NCBI RefSeq assembly: GCF_000970025.1 | Contig: NZ_CP009528.1 | Coordinates: forward strand, 1,909,168-1,973,167 | Origin: Methanosarcina barkeri MS | Lineage (GTDB): Archaea; Halobacteriota; Methanosarcinia; Methanosarcinales; Methanosarcinaceae | Length of the DNA stretch: 64,000 bases | Direction of reading: 5' to 3' | In this document: one piece after another, positions 1 to 8,166 of the stretch | How the letters are laid out: each line of letters begins with the position of its first letter | How positions within the stretch are numbered: the first letter of the stretch is position 1 | Notes under the pieces: model-generated | Seen by the model: the letters and a program-made list of their open reading frames with translations, nothing else | Database searches by the model: none | What the model was told of the DNA's origin: nothing | Program-made: the position numbers and the translations under genes

Positions 1-1
1 A

Positions 2-1222
2 CCCGAAGGAGAGTTTAAAATTGCCAAAGGCGCACCCCAGGTTATTCTGGGCATGTCAAGCAATAAAGAAGAAATAAGGCAGAAGGTAGAAGAAAAAGTA
101 AATTCTATGGCTTCGAAAGGATATCGTGCCCTGGGAGTGTGTGTAGAAGAAGAAAGAAAATACAGGTTTGCAGGACTTTTTGGACTTTATGACCCACCGC
201 ACGAAGATTCCGCTGAGACCATAAAGACGGCAAACTCCCTTAACGTAGACGTGAAAATGGTAACAGGAGACCACCTTTCCATTGCTAAGGAGATAGCAAG
301 CCAGGTAGGCCTGGGCACGAACATAGTTACAGCTGATGATTTTGTAGAAAAATCTGATTCTGAAGCCCAGGAAATTGTAGAGAAGGCAGATGGGTTTGCC
401 CAGGTTTTTCCCGAACACAAATACAAGATCGTTGAACTCCTTCAGAAAAAAGAACATATTGTTGGCATGACAGGTGATGGAGTCAACGATGTCCCTGCCC
501 TTAAAATGGCTGATGCTGGAATTGCTGTTGCAGGAGCTACAGATGCTGCAAAATCCGCTGCAGACATAGTGTTTACAATTTCAGGGCTCTCGACCATTAT
601 TAATGCGATAAAAGAAAGCCGCAAGATATTCCAGAGGATGAAGAGCTACGCCATCTACAGAATAGCTGAGACTGTAAGGGTGCTATTTTTTATTGCTACT
701 GCAATAATTGTGTTTAATTTTTATCCTGTAACCGCTATAATGATTGTTTTGCTTGCTATTCTCAATGATGCTCCTATAATGGCTATTGCATATGATAACG
801 TGAGATATTCCCAAGTTCCAGAAGAATGGAACATGCGTGAAGTCGTAAGGATGTCTACCTTTCTGGGAATTATAGGTGTTATTGTTTCATTCGCCATATA
901 CTATATTGGAGCCAGGATTCTTTACCTCAGTCCAGGTGTACTGCAGTCTTTTATTTTTCTGAAGCTTGCAGTAGCCGGGCATCTGACCATATTTATTGCC
1001 CGCAACAGGGGACATTTCTGGTCACCTCCTCCGGGAAAACTTCTTTTTTGGGCTGCAGTGGTTACAAAAGTGCTGGCAACACTCGTTGCAGTGTATGGAT
1101 TTTATATATCTCCAATTGGATGGAAACTGGCAGGTTTTATCTGGATCTACGCACTGGCAGCTTTTGTTATAACTGATTTTATGAAAGTGAAGCTTTATGA
1201 GATAATGGACCGTAGAGAGTGA
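2..1222 (+). CDS. P-type ATPase, C-terminal part (plasma-membrane H+-ATPase-like)
   Basis: The frame is already open at the left edge, so the start lies outside the window. The fragment begins in the nucleotide-binding domain (KGAP at about nt 26-37). It then has the DPPHEDS and MVTGDH segments of the phosphorylation domain and the hinge motif TGDGVNDVPAL near nt 470-500. About six hydrophobic helices follow between nt 640 and 1190. The phosphorylated Asp (DKTGT) would be upstream and is not seen. Domain order and the short C-terminus fit type IIIA (proton-efflux) P-type ATPases; the transported ion cannot be read from this part. It pumps a cation across the cytoplasmic membrane using ATP. 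The family is clear, the substrate is inferred. Confidence 0.93.
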   Translation, partial: PEGEFKIAKGAPQVILGMSSNKEEIRQKVEEKVNSMASKGYRALGVCVEEERKYRFAGLFGLYDPPHEDSAETIKTANSLNVDVKMVTGDHLSIAKEIASQVGLGTNIVTADDFVEKSDSEAQEIVEKADGFAQVFPEHKYKIVELLQKKEHIVGMTGDGVNDVPALKMADAGIAVAGATDAAKSAADIVFTISGLSTIINAIKESRKIFQRMKSYAIYRIAETVRVLFFIATAIIVFNFYPVTAIMIVLLAILNDAPIMAIAYDNVRYSQVPEEWNMREVVRMSTFLGIIGVIVSFAIYYIGARILYLSPGVLQSFIFLKLAVAGHLTIFIARNRGHFWSPPPGKLLFWAAVVTKVLATLVAVYGFYISPIGWKLAGFIWIYALAAFVITDFMKVKLYEIMDRRE

Positions 1223-1268
1223 TTTTTAAAAGATAAAGCGAAATAAGTAAAATATATGCGTCTTCGGA

Positions 1269-1402
1269 TAAGAGCCTATCCAAAAAGTTAGTAACGCGTG
1301 TTGAAATATCACAATAGAGCTATAATATCCGGTATCCGTTCCGGTTTTACATATTGCCTATTGTTAAAGTTACAGCAGGTAACCATTTTGGATAAACTCT
1401 TA
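1269..1402. mobile_element. MITE-like element with imperfect terminal inverted repeats
   Basis: The left end, TAAGAGCCTATCCAAAA, and the reverse complement of the right end, TAAGAGTTTATCCAAAA, match except for two adjacent bases. The roughly 134-bp element has no coding capacity and fills most of the gap between the ATPase and the first MscS gene. Its ends resemble those of the elements at 14791 and 32863. It is probably non-autonomous and moved by a transposase not encoded here. Confidence 0.55.
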
Positions 1403-1464
1403 GTCCAAAACTAACATTGACCGAATCAAGCATCAAAGAATCTCGGTTACTGACTGCAGCCATA

Positions 1465-1480
1465 TTTATATATAAAAGGT
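1465..1480 (+). promoter_or_regulatory. Candidate TATA box for the MscS gene
   Basis: A TTTATATATAAAA stretch lies about 25 bp before the ATG at 1496. This is the spacing of an archaeal BRE/TATA promoter giving a very short leader. No good Shine-Dalgarno precedes the ATG, which would fit a nearly leaderless transcript. Assigned by inspection only. Confidence 0.4.
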
Positions 1481-1495
1481 ATTATATTTATCTGC

Positions 1496-2437
1496 ATGAG
1501 GGTTATCAGGAGACTGAATATTGTTATTTTGCTCATTTTGATCCTTTTTATCGCATATATCCGATACCTGACTAACTTCTACATCTTCGAGGATCGGGCT
1601 CTCCTGGATGCTCTTCTTATCTCTTTAGTTGTAATTTTTCTGGCCTATATAATAAATTCCGTTACCGGAAATCTTATTCTTAGAAAAGTATCGACTGCCA
1701 AAGACAGATACACTCTGAGGAAAACTGCATCTATCCTTATCACAGCACTTGCTTTTGCCGCACTTTTTGCAATCTGGTTCAAGCGAACCAGCACCCTGCT
1801 TATTGCCTATGGGATTCTCAGTGCCGGAGTCGCAATTGCACTTCAAGACCTTTTGCGAAACATAGCAGGAGGAATTCTCCTCATTTTGTATCACCCTTTT
1901 AAAGCAGGAGATCGGATTCAAGTTGAAGACAACGTAGGCGATGTGCTTGACATAGGGAGTATAAACACTACAATAATGGAAATCAGGGAATGGGTGGATG
2001 CAGATCAATATACTGGCAGAATTCTCCATATTCCTAACAGCTTTGCCCTCAATAAGACGATAAAAAACTATACCAGGGATTATTCCTTTATCTGGGATGA
2101 AGCTCGGTTTCTACTTATTTATGGGAGCAACTGGAAAAAAGCTGAGGGGATTGTACTCAATGTTGCAGGTTCAATTTTAGGAGAGTTCGAAAACCTGGCA
2201 CAGAAAGAACTCCGGCGAATGGGGCAAAAATATTTTATTACTACCTATGATGTACAGACAAAGCTCTATATGAAAATGGAGGAAAATTGGATAGAAATGC
2301 GGTTGAGATATGTAGTCGCCCCCAGGAAAAGGAGAGAAATCAGCCACCTTTTGGTCTCAAATATTCTTGAAGCCCTTGAAAAAGAAAAAGACATAATGGT
2401 TGGAACTGCGACAAGTATCGACCTTATGGATCGATGA
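1496..2437 (+). CDS. MscS-family mechanosensitive channel
   Basis: A 313-residue protein with an N-terminal hydrophobic region of about four helices (residues 8-25, 35-57, 78-98, 103-125). The MscS beta domain follows, with HPFKAGDRIQVED and GDVLDIGSINTTI at about 140-165 and the HIPNS motif near 183. The C-terminal alpha/beta vestibule reaches about residue 300. Such channels open under membrane tension and release solutes on osmotic downshock. Length fits a small-conductance channel. It converges with a second, divergent MscS gene at 2629-3546. Three 18-bp tandem repeats begin at its stop codon. The family is firm; gating and selectivity are unknown. Confidence 0.92.
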   Translation: MRVIRRLNIVILLILILFIAYIRYLTNFYIFEDRALLDALLISLVVIFLAYIINSVTGNLILRKVSTAKDRYTLRKTASILITALAFAALFAIWFKRTSTLLIAYGILSAGVAIALQDLLRNIAGGILLILYHPFKAGDRIQVEDNVGDVLDIGSINTTIMEIREWVDADQYTGRILHIPNSFALNKTIKNYTRDYSFIWDEARFLLIYGSNWKKAEGIVLNVAGSILGEFENLAQKELRRMGQKYFITTYDVQTKLYMKMEENWIEMRLRYVVAPRKRREISHLLVSNILEALEKEKDIMVGTATSIDLMDR

Positions 2438-2593
2438 TTCTCTGGATGTAGCGATTTCTCTGGATGTAGCGATTTCTCTGGATATAGCGATTTAGCCTGA
2501 ACAAAACAAAAGCAGTGGGCATCATCATTTATGAATTCTCTGGATGTAATGATTCAGCCTGAACAAAACAAAAGCAATAGCCATCGTCATAAG
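2436..2593. repeat. 18-bp tandem repeat plus duplicated block after the MscS stop codon
   Basis: Three near-identical units (core TTCTCTGGATGTAGCGAT) start at the stop codon of the upstream MscS gene. A roughly 55-bp block ending in AGCCTGAACAAAACAAAAGC is then repeated once with a few changes. It sits between two convergent genes and has no coding sense. Confidence 0.8.
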
Positions 2594-2628
2594 ACTCAAT
2601 GAAAAAACTTTTGTGAATTTACTCTCTT

Positions 2629-3546
2629 TTATCTGGAATCTTTAAGATCTCCTGCATTTGGTCCCAAATTTGACCCCAGATTTCTCCGAGTTGTAGCTTC
2701 TGATTCATACTTTTCTTCTATTGAAGGAATATTCAAAATATGGAGCTGAGGAGCCCTGATCCCATTCTTCTGGAATTCAACCCAGGCTCTTGTGTGAACA
2801 TCGGATTCAAACTTGAACTGGTCTCTAAGGTCATTGACATAAGCTTTGGCCCTTAACCTCGTGTAGAATGGAAGGGCTTTATGCAGCAGAACAACAGGTC
2901 TTTCTCTGGAGATATAAACATATTTAGAGCTCACAACTGCTTCCCATAAAATTTTCATTGCAGTTTCTACATGTGACTCTCCTGCAATATACAGGTCTAT
3001 TACAACCATCATTTCCGAGACCCCATAATTTGCACTGGCAACGGTTTCTTTGAAAATCAGGCTGTTTGGAGCTGTAACAACATTAGCATCAGGTGTGATC
3101 AGTTTCGTTGCTCTTAGACCTATATCAGTGACTTCGCCAAAATAATTCCCAATTGAAATTTTATCCCCTATCTGGTAAGGTTTTTCAAATGTAATTACCA
3201 GCCCTCCGACAATATCTGAAAAAAGGTCTTTAAGCCCAAATCCAATGGCTGCGCCCAGAAGTCCAGCCAGGAGAAAGATTTCCGGTCCGAAAATTTTGAA
3301 TATCTCTCTAAAGATGAAATAAAAAGCTATGAGGTAGATTACAAATTTTATAATCGGGATAATTACTTCTACTTTTATTCTGCCAGTATGGCTCAATTTT
3401 TCTGAAAGTTTTAATAAGAGACTGGTAATGACCCTGCCAAGAACATATGCAATTAAAAAAATGAGAGCCATAGTTATGAGGGTTTGCGTATCTATCGACC
3501 TGAAAGTTTCTAAAAGTTGCTCTCTGCTTGTGTCCCCGTCTACCAT
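2629..3546 (-). CDS. MscS-family mechanosensitive channel, second type
   Basis: A 305-residue protein with three predicted membrane helices (about 23-45, 62-85, 90-110). The third helix is rich in Gly and Ala (AGLLGAAIGFGLKDL), as in the MscS pore helix. The beta domain carries FEKPYQIGDKISIG, GEVTDIGLRAT and TAPNS, and a charged C-terminal tail follows. It is only distantly similar to the gene at 1496, so the two are not a recent duplication. Its ATG directly abuts the stop codon of the upstream ATPase gene (3547-4605), so the two are very probably co-transcribed and translationally coupled. Role: tension-gated solute release in the cytoplasmic membrane. Confidence 0.92.
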   Translation of the reverse strand: MVDGDTSREQLLETFRSIDTQTLITMALIFLIAYVLGRVITSLLLKLSEKLSHTGRIKVEVIIPIIKFVIYLIAFYFIFREIFKIFGPEIFLLAGLLGAAIGFGLKDLFSDIVGGLVITFEKPYQIGDKISIGNYFGEVTDIGLRATKLITPDANVVTAPNSLIFKETVASANYGVSEMMVVIDLYIAGESHVETAMKILWEAVVSSKYVYISRERPVVLLHKALPFYTRLRAKAYVNDLRDQFKFESDVHTRAWVEFQKNGIRAPQLHILNIPSIEEKYESEATTRRNLGSNLGPNAGDLKDSR

Positions 3547-4605
3547 TTACCACACCAGCCTCAGTTTTTCCATGTATGTAGTAATGCTGCTCAGGGCTTC
3601 AGGCCTGACACGATAGGAGTCGTTTTCATCTTTTAAAATAAGTTCCTGGCTTAAAAGCTGGTAGAGAATTCTGTCTACGCTCATCATAGAGCCCATTATT
3701 TCGGTGATTTCAGATTTTTTAAGGCTTTGGTAAGAAAGAATAAGGTTCAAAGTAAAAGCCTCTTCATATTCAAGGTCTACTTCATACGAAAATATGCCTA
3801 TATTTTTAGGCTTTATCCGAGGGTAGTCAAGTCCAAGATCCCAGATCCTTAAAGCAATTCCGGGATTACCATTCGATTCCAGATAAAGTTTTTCAAATAC
3901 CTGATCCTCAGCAGCTTCGATTTTTTGTTTTTTCAGAAAGCGATTCCTGAGATAGGAGATATTTATTTTAGGGGCAGAAATAAAAATTTTTTTACCTAAT
4001 GAAGCTAGCTCTACAGGATATTTTATTATATAGAAAAAGGGTTTTTCTTCGGATTCTTCATCTTTAGCAAATTTTATTTCATCTTTTTCATATTTTTTGA
4101 GAATAAAAAGTCTGATATTTTCCTTTTCAAAAGCAGGAATGAAGATCTGTACCGGAAAGTATTTTCCAAGCCCGAAAGCTTCATTTAGGTATTTCCATGA
4201 ATAAATGTTCCAGGTAGTGACAAATATCCTGTTCTGAGAGCTAATCATATCCAAAAACTCATAAAAGATGTCAAAACCGCCTGGTTTTCTCATATACAGA
4301 AAATGACAGTTATCAAGAATTACAATTTTTTTTGCGTCGTCCGGGAGGGAAATTTCATTTTTGTTCTTGACAATTTTAGAAAAAGTGATTTTTGCTGCCC
4401 TGTTTAAATTTATTCTCTCTATTTCACTGCTCAGGGTAGTTTTTCCTTTAAGAGGTTCGGCTACAATGGCTATATTCAGCTTTTTTCCCATCTCAAAATC
4501 AGCAATTGTTGACTGGATTTTCTCGATTTCCTCCTTCAATCCAAGAACTTCCACAAAGTCTTTTTCCCCGGAACTGCTATGCTGAATACCCACCATATTC
4601 CCCAT
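3547..4605 (-). CDS. AAA/STAND-like ATP-binding protein
   Basis: A 352-residue soluble protein. A Walker A variant AEPLKGKT lies at residues 49-56 and a Walker B KKIVILDN at 93-100. An ORC/Cdc6-like or archaeal-ATPase-like helical region follows. The last 80 residues look like a winged helix (YQSLKKSEITEIMGSMMSVDRILYQLLSQELI). It may act as a nucleotide-dependent switch or regulator, but no specific function is recognised. The stop codon is directly followed by the ATG of the MscS channel, so the two may work together, for example the ATPase sensing or controlling channel expression (inference). The start may be ATG 4605 or the in-frame ATG at 4596. An AT-rich TATA-like AAATATAAT lies just upstream. 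Confidence 0.7.
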   Translation of the reverse strand: MGNMVGIQHSSSGEKDFVEVLGLKEEIEKIQSTIADFEMGKKLNIAIVAEPLKGKTTLSSEIERINLNRAAKITFSKIVKNKNEISLPDDAKKIVILDNCHFLYMRKPGGFDIFYEFLDMISSQNRIFVTTWNIYSWKYLNEAFGLGKYFPVQIFIPAFEKENIRLFILKKYEKDEIKFAKDEESEEKPFFYIIKYPVELASLGKKIFISAPKINISYLRNRFLKKQKIEAAEDQVFEKLYLESNGNPGIALRIWDLGLDYPRIKPKNIGIFSYEVDLEYEEAFTLNLILSYQSLKKSEITEIMGSMMSVDRILYQLLSQELILKDENDSYRVRPEALSSITTYMEKLRLVW

Positions 4606-4886
4606 ATTATATTTTGCTTATTGCACTTAATGATGTGTCTCTTCGCTGTTTCATATGGGTCGAAAATAATTATATCCTTAGTTCTGCACTTTTTGGGTAC
4701 ATAGCCTTCTATTGATATTGAATTGTGTTCTTAAGTTCAAGCTCACGAGTCCATATTTCTAATCTCGAAACCGTGATCTTCCGACATAACATATTTGGAA
4801 TTTTATGCTTTTAAGCACAATCAACAGATTAGTTATGAGTTTTCTCTGTTCTTATCACGTTCTGCATTTTTTCCTATTTTATATTT

Positions 4887-5230
4887 CATATTTCATTTTT
4901 TCATATTTCATTTTTTCATATTTCATTTTTTCATATTTCATTTTTTCATATTTCATTTTTTCATATTTCATTTTTTCATATTTCATTTTTTCATTTTCTA
5001 CATTTTTTCATGTTCTTCATTTCTGTCATATTCTTCATATGCACTGTTTTTCATATTTCATTTTTTCATATTTCATTTTTTCATATTTCATTTTTTCATA
5101 TTTCATTTTTTCATATTTCATTTTTTCATATTTCATTTTTTCATATTTCATTTTTTCATATTTCATTTTTTCATTTTCTACATTTTTTCATGTTCTTCAT
5201 TTCTGTCATATTCTTCATATGCACTGTTAT
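4887..5230. repeat. 15-bp minisatellite arranged in a 180-bp higher-order repeat
   Basis: The unit CATATTTCATTTTTT occurs 7 times at 4887-4991 and 8 times at 5052-5171. Each block is followed by the same roughly 57-bp spacer (4992-5048 and 5172-5228), which gives a 180-bp higher-order period. The unit is a multiple of three, so several frames stay open across it, encoding Phe/His/Ile repeats on + and YEKMK repeats on -. I treat these open frames as by-products. Confidence 0.9.
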
Positions 5231-5587
5231 GTTTCCGGTAATGTGTCCAGTCATTGGCATATTCCCCATATTTCCGGTCATATTCTGCATTGTGGTTATA
5301 TGACCCCCGGTTATGTTTCCGGTTATGATTCCAATCATTGGCATATTTCTCATATTTCCGGTCATATTTTGCATTCCAGTCATTCCAGTCATGTTGCAAA
5401 TCATGGTTCCAGTTATACTTCCGGTTACGTTACCCATATTATTGGTCATTATATTCTCAGTAATATTTCCTGTCATACTTCCAGTCATACACCAGTCTAC
5501 GCTTGCGTTAATCCAAGAGAAAAAGCTAAGCATAGGACTAGCAGAGGAATTCTCAATATCACCTTCATCCTTTACCCCCATAAACAA
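5171..5587 (-). CDS. Met/Thr/Gly/Asn-rich repetitive ORF
   Basis: A 138-codon frame with irregular repeats of the type MTGNI/MTGNM (about 15 copies), two Cys, and an acidic N-terminus (MGVKDEGDIENSS). No signal peptide or known domain is visible. The start may be ATG 5587 or the in-frame ATG at 5581. The frame runs into the 15-bp minisatellite, where it ends in a Lys-rich tail. Met-rich repeats occur in some metal-binding proteins, but the composition could also come from simple expansion of an ATG-ACC-GGA-AAT sequence. I do not recognise it. It is kept because the repeats vary at third positions and the N-terminus is non-repetitive. Confidence 0.35.
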   Translation of the reverse strand: MFMGVKDEGDIENSSASPMLSFFSWINASVDWCMTGSMTGNITENIMTNNMGNVTGSITGTMICNMTGMTGMQNMTGNMRNMPMIGIITGNITGGHITTMQNMTGNMGNMPMTGHITGNITVHMKNMTEMKNMKKCRK

Positions 5588-5914
5588 ATTAGATCATTTG
5601 AATCTGATGTATAAAATTAGTCTAGTTGAATATCAATAATTATATATTAATAATTAAATAACTATTGGCCATTTATAAATAATTAATTTCTATCAATTAC
5701 CAAACCTAGTTGATTTTAAGGCATAAAGACGATTAAAATTCAGATGCTTTGAAATATGCGCTATCTGACAAAAACGAACAATTTGGTAGTTTAAGCTAGA
5801 AATCAGCTTATGGCTATATAGCCAGAAAAAATAGAGCTGTCTGGCAGGCCACATATACGAGGCACAACGTTATTATAAAGAGACCAATATAATAATTTAT
5901 AGATTTAAACTCAA

Positions 5915-5960
5915 AGCAAAATACTAGTAGCAAAATACTAGTAGCAAAATACTAGTAGCA
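5915..5960. repeat. 14-bp tandem repeat, three copies
   Basis: AGCAAAATACTAGT is repeated three times without mismatch, followed by a partial fourth unit. It is non-coding and lies about 420 bp before freA. Confidence 0.85.
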
Positions 5961-6134
5961 CAGCACTAAGAAATCCTTCAGGTTTCTGCGGTTCATGTCT
6001 AAATTTAAACTCGGAGGGCATAGTTTATCGACGTTCTGAGCCTTGCTCATTTCCTGAAGATCTCAGATTCATTTCTTAACGTACCAGATGTATCACTCCT
6101 TTAACCTTGACTTTCTCACGTGGAAAGTTCGATG

Positions 6135-6162
6135 AGTCCTGAGTTCAGGACTGTTATAAATA
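6135..6162 (+). promoter_or_regulatory. Candidate fre promoter: palindrome next to a TATA box
   Basis: AGTCCTGA-GT-TCAGGACT (6135-6152) has perfect 8-bp arms and is followed by TTATAAATA (6154-6162). A dimeric regulator bound there would overlap the BRE/TATA region and control transcription of the fre operon. The implied leader to freA is about 190 nt. Assignment is by pattern only. Confidence 0.4.
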
Positions 6163-6375
6163 TTGTTTCAGGAATACCAGGTTTTGTGAATTTTAGATCG
6201 ATCAAAATTTTTTATATTTTAAGCGAAAACGATAGCTGCGCACTGGGATTAAATAAAGGGGGTTAACGTACTTTATGTATAGGGCCTATAGGAAACTACT
6301 TTAGAATAATCACACAGATGGTGCCTTAAATGCGGTACAGCCTGAAGAACACCGAATCGAAAACGAGGCATACCA

Positions 6376-7746
6376 TTGACAAAAGTCGTAGAGATATCTC
6401 CAACCACGAGACATGAAGGTCACTCTAAGCTCACCCTTAAGGTGAATAATGAGGGTATTGTCGAGCGGGGAGACTGGCTCTCCATCACCCCGGTCAGGGG
6501 TATTGAAAAGCTCGCCATAGGTAAGACAATGGATCAGGTTCCGAAGATCGCCTCTCGGGTCTGTGGTATCTGTCCCATTGCCCACACCCTGGCAGGCATC
6601 GAGGCCATGGAGGCTTCGATTGGCTGCGAGATCCCCACGGATGCAAAGCTCCTGCGGGTCATTCTTCATGCAGCAAACCGCCTCCACAGCCATGCCCTGC
6701 ACAATATCCTGATCCTCCCGGACTTTTACATCCCGGGTACGGAGACAAAGATCAACCCGTTTTCTAAGGAGCAGCCTTTAAGGAGCGTTGCGGTGAGGAT
6801 CTTCCGCATCCGTGAGATTGCACAGACCATTGGAGCCGTTGCAGGGGGCGAGGCTATCCACCCTTCAAACCCGAGGGTTGGCGGAATGTACCGCAATGTG
6901 AGTCTCCGGGCAAAGCAGAAGATGGCCGACTTGGCGAAAGAATGTCTTGTCCTTGTTCACGAGCAGATGGAATTCATGCTTGAGGTTATCAGGAACATGC
7001 AGAACCGGGAGTTTGTTGAGGTCGCAGGCAAGCAGATCCCGCTCTCCAAGACTCTCGGATACCACAACCAGGGGGTCATGGCCACAGCTCCAATGTACGG
7101 ATCATCCAGTCTGGACGAGAAGCCCATGTGGGATTTCACTCGTTGGAAGGAGACTCGACCATGGGACTGGTACATGGGTGAGGAAACCATTGATCTTGAA
7201 GATCCGAGCTATCCGATTGGCGGCACCACGAAGGTTGGCACCAGAGTCAATCCTCGAATGGAGGCCTGCAACACTGTTCCGACCTACGACGGTCAGCCTG
7301 TTGAGGTCGGCCCGAGGGCAAGGCTCGCTACCTTCAAGCACTTTACCGAGAAAGGCACCTTCGCCCAGCACATCGCCAGGCAGATGGAGTACACCGACTG
7401 CTGCTACACCATCCTCAACTGCCTTGACAACCTGAATACTTCGGGCAAGGTCCTTGCTGACAACATCCCCCTGGGAAACGGGTTCATGGGCTGGGCAGCG
7501 AACGAAGCGCCACGCGGGACCGATGTCCACATCGCGCGGGTGAAGGATGGAAAGGTGCTGCGGTACGAGATGCTTGTACCCACCACCTGGAACTTCCCTA
7601 CCTGCAGCCGCGCTTTGACTGGAGCACCCTGGCAGATCGCCGAGATGGTTATCCGTGCCTATGACCCGTGCGTCTCTTGTGCAACTCATATGATAGTGAT
7701 TAATGAGGAGAATAGAGTAGTTGCCCAGAAGCTCATGCAGTGGTAA
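6376..7746 (+). CDS. freA: Coenzyme F420-reducing [NiFe] hydrogenase, alpha (large) subunit
   Basis: A 456-residue catalytic subunit. The N-terminal motif RVCGICPIAHTL (about residues 61-72) and the C-terminal DPCVSCATHMI supply the four Cys ligands of the NiFe centre. The start is TTG 6376, preceded by GAGG at a normal distance; the N-terminus TTRHEGHSKL is typical of FrhA/FreA. With the G and B subunits it oxidises H2 and reduces F420 in the cytoplasm. The next genes are an unrelated short ORF, then G, then B. That is the order of the M. barkeri fre operon, not frhADGB, so I use freA. The C-terminus ends in VAQKLMQW. A maturation protease would have to come from elsewhere, because no frhD is present. 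Confidence 0.95.
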   Translation: MTKVVEISPTTRHEGHSKLTLKVNNEGIVERGDWLSITPVRGIEKLAIGKTMDQVPKIASRVCGICPIAHTLAGIEAMEASIGCEIPTDAKLLRVILHAANRLHSHALHNILILPDFYIPGTETKINPFSKEQPLRSVAVRIFRIREIAQTIGAVAGGEAIHPSNPRVGGMYRNVSLRAKQKMADLAKECLVLVHEQMEFMLEVIRNMQNREFVEVAGKQIPLSKTLGYHNQGVMATAPMYGSSSLDEKPMWDFTRWKETRPWDWYMGEETIDLEDPSYPIGGTTKVGTRVNPRMEACNTVPTYDGQPVEVGPRARLATFKHFTEKGTFAQHIARQMEYTDCCYTILNCLDNLNTSGKVLADNIPLGNGFMGWAANEAPRGTDVHIARVKDGKVLRYEMLVPTTWNFPTCSRALTGAPWQIAEMVIRAYDPCVSCATHMIVINEENRVVAQKLMQW

Positions 7747-7751
7747 AGAGA

Positions 7752-7868
7752 ATGGAAACTTGCGGATTTTGGGGGAAACTTGCGGATTTGGGAACCCGCA
7801 AGCTCAGGTGGCTCACCGTTAAAGAGCTTTTCGCGGGGAGTTACAGGACTGTTCACTCCTGGATCTGA
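7752..7868 (+). other. Short ORF after freA, possible broken start of freE
   Basis: ATG 7752 opens a 38-codon frame (METCGFWGK to VHSWI) that stops at TGA 7866. The other frame then reads DLTEPIQYIKDDIWIRVLAYQQKYISALEM and runs into the ORF that ends at 8152. The two pieces together read like one protein split by a frameshift. An 18-bp near-repeat (GGAAACTTGCGGATTT) lies at the start. Confidence 0.3.
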
Positions 7869-7948
7869 CCGAGCCGATCCAGTATATTAAGGACGATATC
7901 TGGATCCGGGTCCTTGCATACCAGCAAAAATACATTTCTGCTCTCGAG

Positions 7949-8152
7949 ATGTGGTCACCTCAAGATGGTCATACGGATTACGGACGAAGTACAGAGAGCC
8001 ATTTCAGACACTGTATCCGAGACGCTGAAATTCGAGATACTGAAATCCGAGATTCTGAAATTCGGGATACTGAAATCCAAGATCCTGAAATTCGAGATAC
8101 TGAAGGGGATCTGGATAAATTATGGAACTGCTTGAAAAGGTGGAAGCTATAA
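7949..8152 (+). CDS. freE: Short ORF at the freE position
   Basis: A 67-codon frame whose stop overlaps the AAAGGAGG Shine-Dalgarno of freG, as expected of a translationally coupled operon gene. Its second half is made of five 15-bp units (8025-8099) giving repeated E-I-R-D-T/S pentapeptides. The frame stays open upstream to about 7826 without an ATG. From memory of the M. barkeri fre operon, a gene of unknown function named freE replaces frhD here; I assign the symbol by position only. A second frame (7914-8135) is also open and reads LKFEILKSEILK. Nothing suggests a catalytic domain, so it cannot replace the FrhD protease. It could be a pseudogene. Confidence 0.4.
   Translation: MWSPQDGHTDYGRSTESHFRHCIRDAEIRDTEIRDSEIRDTEIQDPEIRDTEGDLDKLWNCLKRWKL
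8025..8099. repeat. 15-bp tandem repeat inside the freA-freG gap
   Basis: Five copies of CTGAAATTCGAGATA with few changes, in phase with codons. It expands both overlapping frames and makes it hard to decide which one is used. Confidence 0.85.
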
Positions 8153-8166
8153 AGGAGGCGAAATCA

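Larger units (their letters stand above)
5640..6375. other. Intergenic region upstream of freA
   Basis: About 735 bp without a convincing gene. It contains a 14-bp tandem repeat (AGCAAAATACTAGT, three copies, 5915-5956), a perfect 8-bp-arm palindrome at 6135-6152 and a TATA-like box just after it. The rest is AT-rich DNA in which I see nothing else. Confidence 0.6.

Noticed and set aside
4795..5614. Long plus-strand open frames rich in Phe, His, Ile and Ser
   Set aside because: They exist only because the 15-bp repeat has no stops in these frames. No start signal and no non-repetitive domain.
8122..8166. Upstream ATG start for freG
   Set aside because: No ribosome site; the extra 15 residues overlap the preceding ORF. 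GTG 8167 has a perfect Shine-Dalgarno and matches the family start.
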